A DNA stretch of 20,570 nucleotides from Coptodactyla brooksi (Eukaryota; Arthropoda; Insecta; Coleoptera; Scarabaeidae), in contig JAWQRM010000668.1 in assembly GCA_033557675.1 (NCBI GenBank), forward strand, positions 1 through 20,570, read 5' to 3'. Below the pieces are notes generated by a model. It was not told where the DNA came from. It did not search any database and worked only from the letters and a program-made list of their open reading frames with translations. Shown in pieces: positions 1 through 8,480 of the stretch. The stretch's first letter is position 1; each line of letters begins with the position of its first letter. The translations under genes and the position numbers were made by a program.

Positions 1-1
1 A

Positions 2-163
2 GTCAAACCATGCCTCAACTTAGTTAGGGATATTAATATTCCTAAACCTGACATTTATGTTGCTTATATACCGGACGATAGCAAGACTAATCGAGTATCG
101 GGCAAAAAAAAATGCAGAGCATGTACTATGTGTCTGCCGACATTGAGAAGAATAAGGTTGTAG
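2..163 (+). pseudogene. Unassigned coding tail open from the window edge, CxxC-containing C-terminus
   Basis: One frame stays open from the left edge for 53 codons and closes with TAG at 161-163. The protein is charged, with the segment KPDIYVAYIPDDSKTN followed by a lysine run and the cysteine motif KKKCRACTMC. Lysine-rich CxxC endings occur at the C-termini of piggyBac-family transposases and of some LINE proteins, but no diagnostic residue decides between them. Directly downstream lies a LINE-like 3' tail, which slightly favours a retrotransposon. The start lies outside the window. Seen: the open frame and cysteines. Inferred: a TE origin. Confidence 0.3.
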
Positions 164-350
164 GTCTTCGAATATATCCTCCTGGGCCTAGCTGACCTTG
201 GTAAGGTATCACCTACAGATATATTAAGTTCTCGTACATAGAGCAGGTTTGGAAGGTGAGTTATAATATAGGTATGAGTCACAATAGACCGATGGTCGCA
301 GTGGAGGGCTGCATAAGCCCATTCATGTTTTAAACCTAACCTAACCTAAT
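164..350 (+). repeat. LINE-like 3' tail with hairpin and (CCTAA)3
   Basis: After the stop codon comes non-coding sequence with a small hairpin (ACCTT, loop GGT, AAGGT, near 196-208) and, at 335-349, three exact tandem copies of CCTAA. Short terminal tandem repeats next to a 3'-UTR hairpin are characteristic of several insect non-LTR retrotransposons. CCTAA is also the complement of the TTAGG telomere unit of arthropods, so a telomere-seeded or telomere-targeted tail is an alternative. No target-site duplication was identified. Confidence 0.35.
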
Positions 351-476
351 AAATTTTCAAACCTTTAAAATTTCCATTTAAAGATGTGAACCTTCGTCAA
401 GATAATTTTTGATAAATCGAACCAAATTGGTTGGCAATAGCATCAGACATGGGAAATATATGTAATTTTTACTTGA

Positions 477-505
477 CAAGTCGAACTTCGATTACTCAAA
501 CTTCA
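477..505 (+). repeat. Left terminal inverted repeat of pogo/Tigger element
   Basis: It matches the reverse complement of 1900-1927 over the stretch AGTCGAACTTCGAT, then diverges. One extra A lies near the outer end. Confidence 0.65.
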
Positions 506-728
506 GTAACTCGAACAAAATATATGGCGCCAGCTTCGATAGGTCGAATTTTCTAGAGGAATCTCTTAAGTATGTGCGACGATAACCTATCGTTTTTTAA
601 CGTTATTATGCAGGCAGTTCAGTTTCTGCCCTTGGTAAGGTCATTTGTTTGATTTATTTGTCATTATTAAGCGAAAAAATACTGTGCCTATTTGATTTAT
701 TACGTTCAAGATATTTTTGCGGATGATA

Positions 729-1100
729 ATGCCATCAAAACGTACTTTTGTCTGTTGAGCAAAAATTTTAAATTATAAAAGAAGTGGAAAGTGGTTCACG
801 AAATAAAGATGTACCTGCGAAGTATGGTGTTCCCGCAAGTACACTGTCTACTTTTTAAAAATAAGCAATCAATCACTGCCATCGAAAGTGGTAATCCAAG
901 TGGGAGTATCAGGAGACTAAAAAAGGCAACATATGAAAATTTAGACAAGGTGGTTTTAGAATGATTTGTAATCGGCAAGAAGACGGAACTTTCCTACATC
1001 CGGAGGGTTAATTAAAGAAAAAGTATTTGAGTTTGATCAAAAATTAGGACAACCAAACTTTAAGGCAAGTGCTGGCTGACTCGATAATTGGAAACTCAGG
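729..1100 (+). pseudogene. Tigger/pogo transposase N-terminus (CENP-B-type DNA-binding region), broken
   Basis: An ATG at 729 opens with MPSKRTF, then a frameshift near 750 leads into a CENP-B/psq-type helix-turn-helix: EVESGSRNKDVPAKYGVPAS is readable at about 781-843. A second frameshift near 856 continues with ITAIESGNPSGS. A further shift near 1012 leads into KEKVFEFDQKLGQPNF and the end of a second DNA-binding domain (a broken GWLDNWK, to 1100). In this family the N-terminal half binds the element's inverted repeats, and a DDE nuclease domain should follow. It does not: the reading ends at 1100. There are several in-frame stops, so this is a dead copy. Confidence 0.75.
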
Positions 1101-1407
1101 TAAATATAGAAAAAACTCTATTTTCCTATTACTATTTTTTGATGTAATGTAGCTCGGTACATACGGCAATTCCGATTTAAAAAATATCATAAAAACATCG
1201 TCTACCAATAAGTAGAAGAACGATAGTATGGATAAACACAGACGGTATTTGGATCATTTTTAGTTCCTATTTTCGATTCGATTCATATCATTTCATATGA
1301 TTCATATGAATATGGGTGACGTCAAATCCGTAAAAGGAGAATAAATAGAGTATACCTATGTACATACATATCTAAATATAGTACATAAGAAGAAATTTGT
1401 AAATTAC

Positions 1408-1610
1408 GCTTTGAAGTTTAGTTTTCTGATAGATATGGCGTATGTCATAAAAAGCATGTGGGGATAGCAGTGCTGTGGGTGATGAGGATAGTATTAAATG
1501 TAAACGTCATGTTTCACCCCATTCGTTAGAAAGTTATCAAATACGGAATGTTGTTAATGCAGATGATGGCAGTGCAGATGATATTATCATCTGCATTGTC
1601 TGATAATTAT
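1408..1610 (+). pseudogene. Possible C-terminal remnant of the same Tigger transposase
   Basis: One frame reads FSFLIDMAYVIKSMW, resembling the helical region that follows the DDE core in Tigger proteins (normally ending in A-W and a downstream Cys-Phe). After a frame change it continues with SIKCKRHVSPHSLESYQI and an acidic NADDGSADD tail before a stop near 1602. The position, between the N-terminal remnant and the right inverted repeat, fits. The similarity is weak, so this is an inference from context. Confidence 0.35.
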
Positions 1611-1653
1611 ATCATTATCTGATAATGCAGATGACAATGTCATTTGCATTATC
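1573..1653. repeat. Cluster of near-perfect palindromes
   Basis: 1573-1583 and 1585-1595 form a perfect inverted repeat with 11-bp arms (TGCAGATGATA) and a one-base centre. 1621-1636 and 1638-1653 form a second one with 16-bp arms (15 of 16 paired) and a one-base centre. Both share the module GCAGATGA, so the second may be a rearranged copy of the first. It lies inside the pogo/Tigger element. Such short-loop palindromes can extrude as cruciforms. Confidence 0.75.
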
Positions 1654-1899
1654 TCTGAAGATAATGCATTAACTTTTCAAGACCAAAAGTGTCGTACATA
1701 ATGTACATTTGCATGTATGTACAGATATAATTTTTGTTAGGTTTTTATAAAATATAGGTATTAAGGCACTTACATAACATGTAACCCATTTTTACTGAAA
1801 TAAATACATATTACATATATACAAATGTTCATTGACAAAAAAATACGCACTTTATTCAATAACTAAGTCTCGATAACTCGAATTTTTTTTGCGGCACAT

Positions 1900-1927
1900 C
1901 GGTGTTCGAGTTATCGAAGTTCGACTG
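1900..1927 (-). repeat. Right terminal inverted repeat of pogo/Tigger element
   Basis: The sequence TTCGAGTTATCGAAGTTCGA followed by CTG forms the outer end and is flanked by TA. It pairs with the left repeat at 477-505. A second imperfect copy of CGATAACTCGAA lies just inside at about 1870-1881. Confidence 0.7.
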
Positions 1928-2282
1928 TATTTCAATCTTATTGTTATCTTTTAAATTATAGCATAGCGACTTTCCTGCAACCAAATTGTGCACAAAAAAA
2001 CAATAATAACTACGTTGTCATTTATGGCAAACAGCATAGCAGCCCTGCAATTTTAACAATATGACAGAGAAGCTTACGGGATATTAATTAAAAAAGTTCA
2101 TGTTGTGACGGTTTCGAAAGCACTTTCCATCGGCCCCTTTTTTATAATAACATCATCCACTTAGAGTTAAAAGGCAGTCTTATAAAGATAGAATGGTTTT
2201 ACTTTGTGATTAATAACATTATCGTGCTCTTTACCTTATTAAAAACCTAACGTGTAAGCTTCTTATTTTGGTATATTTCTAC
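1928..2282. other. Intergenic stretch, nothing recognised
   Basis: AT-rich sequence right of the pogo/Tigger element. No coding similarity, RNA gene or repeat structure was recognised. Confidence 0.5.
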
Positions 2283-2519
2283 TTACCAAAAAAGAAAGAA
2301 AAATACATCTCGAGAAGTTAAGAAACATATTTCTAATCGTGATAATTTTAAAGCAGAGGAAGAATTGACGATGTTATAACGCTTTATACTAACTGCCGTT
2401 GTCTCGTTGGTACATAATCTTTCGACACATCGCGCTTTGAATGTGTTTCTGAGCAATCTTTTAGTACATACTAAATGCCGACGACCATTTTCCTTAGAGG
2501 GATTCCCTGCGTGGTCCAA
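2283..2519 (-). CDS. Hypothetical ORF or candidate exon
   Basis: An open frame of about 78 codons with fairly balanced codon use. It includes SKENGRRHLVCTKRLLRNTF and several cysteines. It has no ATG near its 5' side and opens at a TTG, so as a eukaryotic gene it could only be an internal or terminal exon. The 3' side carries a consensus donor-like GGTAAGTAG overlapping the stop, and an acceptor-like CACGCAG lies near 2508-2514. I recognise no family. Chance openness in AT-rich DNA remains the main alternative. Confidence 0.22.
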   Translation of the reverse strand: MDHAGNPSKENGRRHLVCTKRLLRNTFKARCVERLCTNETTAVSIKRYNIVNSSSALKLSRLEICFLTSRDVFFFLFW

Positions 2520-4112
2520 GAATGAGTATTATTAAATGTAAGTCTCAAAAAATATCTTTATTACGGTGTAACTTGACTGGAAACTTTAAACACGTATTTG
2601 TGGAAAGCACGTTTTTAAAGTAGGTACCACAAATATCTCAATAACTACTCAACGCAGCCCTCCCCTATTCTTTTATCTGAAAGCTTTTAAAATTCTCTAG
2701 TTTTTGATCAATGATTTTATTATCTTATTTTTTTTATGTTTTTTAACGCGCTTAAATTAAAATTTAAAAGTGAGAAGTGATACAGTCAGAATGGAGTTAG
2801 TTCTGCAGATGCCACATGCAATGGTCAGCGAAACCTGACACTGCAACCACCCGGAAACCTTAATTCAATCCCAATGTTTTCTGTTTTGTTTTTTTTAACT
2901 GCTGAACTATTTTTCGGACCGAGAAAGGTATATGCCACGTTAAAGTAAGTTGAAAGCAGTTACATACATTTCGGATTGTTAGATTTCTTGTTGTTAAAAG
3001 TAAGAGTTTAATTATAATCATGTATTTATTTTTAAATAAGTAGCAACATTAAAGTACTTTTTTTGAAATGATAATAATTTACTGAGTTTATTTAACTAAC
3101 TTTAACTAAACAAACATTAAAAACCTTAGTGTAGTGCCATCATATATCGTATTAATACTGAAAACCATAGGAACATTTATCACATCGTATTATTAGAAAT
3201 TTTTAGCTGACAAACGAAAATTTTACCTTTGAGTATGTTTTTGCTAACATCAAAAGGTAAATGAAGAGAGTTAAAGAAGATGCAGTATTGCTCTTGCATT
3301 CGCTTTATAATTAGCTGCCGAAAGATGCTTCTATTGGAAAAGCCTAGCATTTGATGACTTTTCCAATTGAAAAAACCTTAAAGAAATATTTTATAAGGAA
3401 ACAGTAAATTTATAGATAACGTTACATTAATATTTCTTAATTTTTGAGACTAGAGAGTCAAAAATCCCTAATACCTGGGAGGTTGGGAAACCTGACCGAT
3501 CTTAATTTACGATTCTCGTATTACAATTAACTGTATCATAATGCATCTGCTTGGAGCATACTATGCTATTTAATTGTCAAAATTATTAAATATATAAATG
3601 ATTAGGATTCAAAAGTATATAATAATCTATAAACCTCAAACTCAGAAAGCAATTCAACTGAACAGCCTAGCGTTTAATAAAAATCAAATTTCTAAATTTA
3701 AAATTCTAAATTTAACTTATTTTCGCTTCCTACATATTAAGTACGGTTCCGACATTTTCAGCAATACTATAAGTGATTTCTAATTTTACTAATTGGTCAA
3801 TACACGTACATTTGTATCTGAAAATAATCACATAACTAGCACTTTGTCCAGGACTTTCAGATATTTGGTTTTCATTTTGCAATTACCACTATCATGAAAA
3901 GTTTGTTATAGACACGGTTATGGGAGATCCACTTCTGATAAATATTTTATACAGAGAAGAAAATATGATGAAACACTCCGCCGCACTTTACGTATGTGTT
4001 CCTTAATGTTAAGTGGGAATAGTTTATAAATAGAAATGACAAACATTAGTAAAAACAATATCAACAAAATTACGAAACCAAATAAAGAAATAAAAACCAC
4101 ACTATTCGTGAA
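2520..4112. other. Long AT-rich non-coding stretch
   Basis: No coding similarity was recognised. A 60-codon ORF at 3598-3783 is composed almost wholly of AT-rich codons and looks like chance. A small hairpin with 10-bp arms (ATTGGAAAAG) lies at 3333-3342 and 3358-3367. 3918-4112 probably belongs to the 3' side of the neighbouring transposon, but its terminal repeat could not be found. Confidence 0.4.
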
Positions 4113-5199
4113 CTAAACGTCGTCCCGCTCAAAACTACTGTCTTCTGTGCCAGAATCATTATTTGCATGTATAACATACTTTTGAGCATCCTGAGAATCA
4201 TAGTAATTTTCTACAGTAATTACGTGCTTTATATAATTCTTCCACAACGTGTCTTGTATTCACTCACTTATTTTCGTTTATGTCTACCATTTTTGAATGC
4301 TGCGTGGGACATTGGTTATTTTTGCGGGTGTTTTTTTTTCAATTGATCTCAAATCAATTCGATGGGGTTTAAGAGTGTAGTATGGGGACAGCCGCAAAAC
4401 TGTGTCCGTCTCTATTGACTTCTTCATCTAGCACGTACTCAACAGGAATATTCAGCTTCTATTCAGTTTCTTCAATATGAGCTTTTATGGTTTATGAATT
4501 GGTATGTTGTTTCTTTCCGTATACGAAATTATATCTACTTGTTTGTAGCAGTTGTTGGTTTGCGATTTAAAGTTCTGGAATTGTAAGGAGCGTTGTCCAT
4601 TACCACGACCGATTTTGCAAGTACAGCTGGTAATAATTGGCCTTGAAATCAATTTTCAAAAAGTGCGGAATCCACATCCTGACAATAAAGATATGGATTC
4701 CGCCGAGCACTTTCCTATATTTTTAGCAGACAACAAAAGCCCATTTTTCACCTATCCTTGGTCACCGCCGGCATGAAAAATTATCACTTTTTTTCCTCTG
4801 GATGTTAGCTTATCTAATGAACACCTACTACTGTCATCCACAAAATCTTTCTTTATCGTATCGTGAGTATCATACCACGTTTCATCCAATTATATTATGG
4901 GTCTTCCTTCTTCTCGGATTTTTCTCCAATCTTGTCGACTTCATTGTAGCCAACCTTTTATCCAATACTTTGTCTTTAAATCTATTAGCGTGTAAATATT
5001 TACGCACAGTTTATGCACAATAATTGACTTCGAAACTACGTAGGGACAATTTTCCCGTAAGGCTGCTAACACTTGGAAGGAATCCTTCCTTGTACATACT
5101 GTAAACTTCCGTCAATTCACTTATCACCTTTATAGGTGCCGAACAGTTTTTGGCTTTTAAATTTTCATAAACCTTAACAATTATATTCTTCTTTTCAAG
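4113..5199 (-). pseudogene. IS630/Tc1/mariner-superfamily transposase (DDE_3 type, long D-E spacing), broken
   Basis: Read on the minus strand from 5199: KNIIVKVYENLKA (N-terminal helix-turn-helix region), REEGRPII, then the first catalytic Asp in LDETWYDTHDT (codon at 4884-4886), KKVIIFHAGGDQG, and DVDSALFEN. The second Asp is in VVVMDNAPYNSRT (codon at 4595-4597), and the catalytic Glu is in NPIELI (codon at 4358-4360). The acidic C-terminus NNDSGTEDSSFERDDV ends with TAG at 4113. About 78 codons separate the second Asp from the Glu, far more than Tc1 (34), so it resembles the Sailor/DD82E-type lineage. There are at least five frameshifts and several stops, including one in place of the Trp after NPIELI. 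Terminal inverted repeats were not found. Confidence 0.82.
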
Positions 5200-5689
5200 G
5201 TGGAATACAGTAGTAATAAGTCCGTAAATATGTTTTGCAAGGAATAGATTATAAAAATTTCTGCCTAAATATTTTTTACTAAGTTCTGCCCTATACTTAC
5301 CCGCTATCGGGTTTCCATTCTCTGCTTAATACCATGCTAGTAAAGTTATCAGTTGTAAAAGATCATAAAACCCATCACAATCTGGGAAGACTATAGTAAC
5401 ATCCCTACTTGTAAACGATTTTGTTTCTCTTTAAATTTAAAAATTAATGAGTGGTGCTTTGTATTACGTTCATATTAATATCTATGTTTTGCAAACTGAA
5501 CCCAACATAAACCTTGAATGAAACACTCTAGGAAAATAAAAATTGTTTTGTAATTGACGAAAATGGCTAATTAAATTATAGGAAAGACACGAAGAAGAAT
5601 AAATGACGAAGAATAGATGAAAGTATTCCTTTATTCAAGAGGTGGATAATGTACTGCTCTTTGGGGCTCCGTAATTAATTATATATTAT
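5200..5689. other. Spacer between two transposon relics
   Basis: It probably includes the decayed 5' end of the DDE_3 element (-) and the start of the piggyBac relic (+). No clear inverted repeat or coding motif is visible. Confidence 0.4.
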
Positions 5690-6240
5690 ATTCTGTATTA
5701 TATGCGGGAGCACCAGCAGAATGAGAAAGTTTCGAGTAGAAGAGACTTGAAGATGTAGTCATCATATTCTTGAAACCATTCTTAGAGAAATGCCGTGGCA
5801 TTTTTCTTGATAATTGATATTGAAGCAATTGTATCTGTAGATGTAATTACGAGCTCATGTGAGGAATACACTTTTAGTACGTGTAGAGACTTATTATGTT
5901 TTAAATGACATGACTAAAGGAACTAAATAAACTGGTGATAAAACGGAAAAATTGGATTGTGAAATTGGCCACATAAACAATATGAGTACAGTCGATAGAA
6001 CTGACATGCTCTCTTCTGGCATACGAAAAAATACCAAGTGGTATAAAAATTATTTAGCACTTTAGAAACTGAACAAAATATTGCAATCAATAATTTTCAG
6101 TTGATAGTGATAAACGACATTATGGTTAAGTGTTTGAAACTAAGAAAAATTGTAGTAAAACATTCTATGGAAAATCAACTATTTTAGGATGACATGAAAA
6201 TAACAATTTGTTAGTCATTCAACGGTTAAAGTCTCTTTTT
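5690..6240 (+). pseudogene. piggyBac-family transposase, C-terminal half, broken
   Basis: piggyBac transposases (DDE_Tnp_1_7) cut and paste at TTAA sites using three Asp residues. Here CGSTSRMRKF (about 5704-5733) is followed by DVVIIFLKPFLEKCRGIFLD at 5752-5811. That segment matches the block before the second catalytic Asp, with DNxY intact except that the Trp codon is TGA. A frame shift later comes KTEKLDCEIGHINNMSTVDR then TDM (5940-6008), the block with the third Asp, then KNTKWYKNYLAL and a TAG at 6063. A further frame gives NFQLIVINDIM. The N-terminal half with the first Asp and the C-terminal zinc-binding tail were not found. Multiple stops and shifts make it inactive. Confidence 0.78.
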
Positions 6241-7394
6241 TAATAGTAATTAACTATTCTACCTGTACATATCAGTTAAAATTCACGAGAATGGAGTAAC
6301 AACAGTATCACCAACCACATTTGTCAATTTATATTCTACTTTGTTTTAACCAAAAGAGAAGGCGAAAACGTTAGCTTAATATGGCAAATTAATAAATCAT
6401 CCCTAAACCTGAATAATTAAAGCTTGTCTGGTTTTTAATTGCTTTTGTGTAAATCTGATTCCGTTTCCCCTCGTAAGTGCTTTCTCGGAAAAGTCAAACG
6501 GAAACAATGATTTCTCCAAATTTACACTCCCCTTGAAATTTGGTATTCAGATTAGGCCTCAACGTTCTATAAATCCATGTTTAAATTATAAAATGTACGT
6601 AATTGCTTACTGTATTGTGTATAAAATTCGGCAAGCGAAATAAATAGATCAAAGCTGAAATTAATAGATCTCTTTACATCAAAAACGGTACATAATTCAT
6701 TGTTGCTAGTTGCGTTTACCTTGTCAAACGATTTAATTTCGGCTTTTTACATGAAGCGATACGATTTGGATGTGCTTTTAACTTTTTAATTAATGCCAGC
6801 GGGAGTACTAATATCGTTTATACGAAGAAATGGAATTTCGGCAGAATTCAAATTTAATTCAGGTTTGCATACAAATGATTGGTTCGTTTTCCGCGGAAGA
6901 CGTTAATCTCGAAGCGAGATAAATCGAATTAACTGATACGCTTAATGCGCTTATGCTGGAAATCGTTCTATTCATTTTCGACGAATAATTATTTTGACAT
7001 TTGAGGCAGAACTGAGCGAACAGAACCGTCAGAATTTCCAATTTAATACATTGTGTGAGTGAATTGAATTTGCGAACGAACTTCAGTTTGTATTTATAAT
7101 AAATTTAACGCTGTGTCTTGTTACATAACCAGAATTATCTAACCGATTTTTGGAACGACTATATTATAATTGTTATTCTTTCTACAACAATTTCATGTAC
7201 ATTCCACCAGTAAAATAATATAATTTTATATGACACTTAAAACTTGTTAAAAAGTTTCTCTTGTAGTTACCCCAAGATGTTTCAAAGCATCTTTTAAGAC
7301 AAAAAATCGATTTTTTGAAAATTCTACAGTGGTGTTACCCCTTAAATCTTAAAAATAACAACGCGCAATTAAAAGATGTAGGATTGTAAAAATT
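6241..7394. other. Non-coding stretch with foldback; possibly single-copy host DNA
   Basis: No coding family was recognised. 6447-6527 is an imperfect foldback: GTGTAAAT outside and CCGTTT/AAACGG inside. 6600-7100 is less repetitive than its surroundings and rich in homeodomain-like TAATT cores and GCGAAAT/AATTTCGGC words, so it may be unique host sequence. A smaller hairpin (AAGATG/CATCTT) lies at about 7273-7292. Confidence 0.35.
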
Positions 7395-7398
7395 GTTT

Positions 7399-7638
7399 TC
7401 ATGCTAAGTTACCCAAAACACCTTCTGTCGAGGGTGTAGAGGTGATAAATTTTGCAACTCCTTCCTGTTCTTTGTGAGCTTTCTCGCTTGAGTCCGGTTG
7501 GCTCTGTTCCAGAATTATGGCTATTTCTTCGCTCTCGAACTTTCTGGACCTTCGCTGTTTCCTTCCCTCCAACATTCCCATTTCCCACATTCTCTTAATC
7601 ATGTTAATGTGAGAGAATGCACTACAACTCCAAATTGC
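7399..7638 (-). CDS. Hypothetical charged ORF or exon
   Basis: The minus strand is open for about 80 codons. An ATG at 7600-7602 gives a 67-residue product starting MIKRMWEMGMLEGRKQRRSR, then rich in Glu, Lys and Ser, ending GVLGNLA and TAA. The GC content of about 7400-7720 is visibly higher than its AT-rich flanks, which supports a formerly coding or distinct origin. It abuts the outer end of a PLE terminal copy at about 7735, so it could be host sequence interrupted by the PLE. The opposite strand is also open (7498-7707), which weakens the call. No family was recognised. Confidence 0.25.
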   Translation of the reverse strand, partial: AIWSCSAFSHINMIKRMWEMGMLEGRKQRRSRKFESEEIAIILEQSQPDSSEKAHKEQEGVAKFITSTPSTEGVLGNLA

Positions 7639-7759
7639 CGTTGCGTGTCACTTTTCACAAGCACTTCTCAGTACCTTCGGCCTCTGCCTCTAATTACCCC
7701 ACGTTAGAATAATAGCGTGTTAAAACTTTGAATTCGGTTTTCTTTATAGAAAAAAGATT

Positions 7760-7875
7760 TATATAAAACTTTTCCTATTCAAAGTGCATCATCAGTAAAC
7801 TTACAAAGTATATTTTAACAAAAGTCGCAATGCAAATACAAATTACTCACAGTTCTAGTAACAAATAAACACATT
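7760..7875 (-). repeat. Inverted copy of PLE-A terminal region
   Basis: The reverse complement aligns with 8325-8465 over its length. It contains the HHR core CTGATGA (7789-7795 on the minus strand), the extra T, and GCAC of helix II. The 3' strand of helix II and the GAAAC box are decayed (GGAAAAG). Confidence 0.7.
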
Positions 7876-7997
7876 ATAAATAAACGAAATACATAAAACT
7901 GTATCTGCAATGATACAAGTACGCAAACATGCTTTATAAAAACTAGTTTACAAGGAAAATTATACAGGTTCTAAAACGTTCTAATAAATATTTGTTA

Positions 7998-8041
7998 TTT
8001 TGTATAAATGTTTAAAGTTCTTATTAAACATTTATACAAAA
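7998..8041. repeat. Perfect 18-bp inverted repeat
   Basis: Arms TTTTGTATAAATGTTTAA at 7998-8015 and its exact reverse complement at 8024-8041 are separated by 8 bases. It sits at the switch between the inverted end copy and the forward body of the PLE, so it may mark the inversion junction. Confidence 0.85.
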
Positions 8042-8108
8042 CCTCCACTAATTTAAAGCTTAAAAAAATCTGAAGAATTACAATATAAAGCCAGCTTATA
8101 AAACTATA

Positions 8109-8333
8109 CCTATTTATAGCCTACTTGCTAATTACAAATAACCTAAACTACATTGGACGATAGGGAAGGAAATTGAAAACAAGAATGGCAGAGCATAAAA
8201 ATAGAAATACCTCTAGTTTATACCATCACCAATTAACTACTGGACATAAAATGTATTTTGAAAATGTAAATATCTTACACTCATGTCATAAAGGAAAACG
8301 CATAGACTTTTTGGAACAATTTAAATTTTTTTA
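8109..8333 (+). pseudogene. GIY-YIG endonuclease domain of Penelope-like element A, broken
   Basis: PLE proteins end in a GIY-YIG nuclease that nicks the target DNA before reverse transcription. Here the GIY strand is decayed to PIYSL (8109-8123). After a frame change, YIG is followed by R and a stop at 8163-8165, then GRKLKTRMAEHKNRNTSS with the conserved Arg of the second motif. A His comes next, then GHKMYFENVNILHSC and KGKRIDFLEQFKFF, with the family's conserved FLEQF near the C-terminus, ending with TAA at 8331-8333. This is about 75 residues, the size of the isolated domain. The first Gly and one codon are lost, so it is dead. Confidence 0.8.
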
Positions 8334-8412
8334 AACGTGTTTGTTTGTTACTTGAAGTGTGAGTAATTTGCATATTCATTGTACCTTTTGTTGAAATATC
8401 CTTTGTAGGTCT

Positions 8413-8456
8413 ACAACTGATGGTGCACTTTAAATAGTGCGAAACGTATGTAAATA
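8413..8456 (+). ncRNA. Hammerhead-ribozyme-like motif of PLE-A
   Basis: The core CTGATGG (8417-8423; the consensus last base is A) is followed by an extra T. Helix II is GCAC (8425-8428) paired with GTGC (8437-8440) across an 8-nt loop, then GAA at 8441-8443. Helix III is ACG (8444-8446) with TGT (8449-8451), and the cleavage-position base is A at 8452. Helix I is not evident. PLE terminal repeats are known to encode minimal type I hammerheads. The G at core position 9 and weak helix I suggest this copy is inactive. Confidence 0.62.
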
Positions 8457-8480
8457 AAATTTGAAGAGCAAGAAAAAGAG

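Larger units (their letters stand above)
477..1927 (+). mobile_element. pogo/Tigger-like DNA transposon, internally deleted
   Basis: Both ends carry related terminal inverted repeats. The right end (about 1904-1927) reads inward as CAGTCGAACTTCGATAACTC and is followed by TA at 1928-1929, the expected target duplication of the Tc1/mariner/pogo group. The left end (477-505) is the same sequence with one inserted A and a few changes. Inside, on the + strand, are broken remnants of a Tigger/CENP-B-like transposase N-terminus (729-1100) and perhaps its C-terminus (1408-1610). The roughly 1.45-kb length and missing DDE catalytic block show an internal deletion. Movement would require a transposase from elsewhere. 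Confidence 0.75.
7735..8480 (+). mobile_element. Penelope-like element family A, 5'-truncated, with inverted terminal copies
   Basis: The right part (about 8041-8480, +) carries a GIY-YIG endonuclease relic followed by a terminal region with an HHR-like motif. The left part (about 7760-7875) is an inverted copy of that terminal region: TGTGAGTAATTTG, CTTTTGTT, CTTTGTA and the CTGATGA core recur in order at 8325-8465. Between them is a perfect 18-bp inverted repeat (7998-8015 and 8024-8041). Inverted and truncated copies with terminal repeats on both sides are typical of PLE insertion. The reverse-transcriptase domain is absent. Confidence 0.78.

Noticed and set aside
3598..3783. 61-codon ATG ORF on the plus strand
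   Set aside because: Composed of AT-rich codons (Ile, Lys, Asn, Tyr, Phe) like the surrounding non-coding DNA, with no motif.
3918..4100. 60-codon hydrophobic ORF on the minus strand
   Set aside because: Follows the transposase stop directly and its hydrophobicity comes from a T-rich 3' region; no sign of an independent gene.
4552..5023. Two plus-strand ORFs of 73-74 codons
   Set aside because: They lie antisense to the DDE_3 transposase relic, whose catalytic blocks are clear on the other strand.
3968..5532. Shared TGAAACACTC near 3970 and 5520 as ends of the DDE_3 element
   Set aside because: Both copies are in the same orientation and only about 10 bases long, so they are not terminal inverted repeats.
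6859..7041. 60-codon minus-strand ORF
   Set aside because: It starts only at a TTG, has no family resemblance and sits in what looks like non-coding unique DNA.
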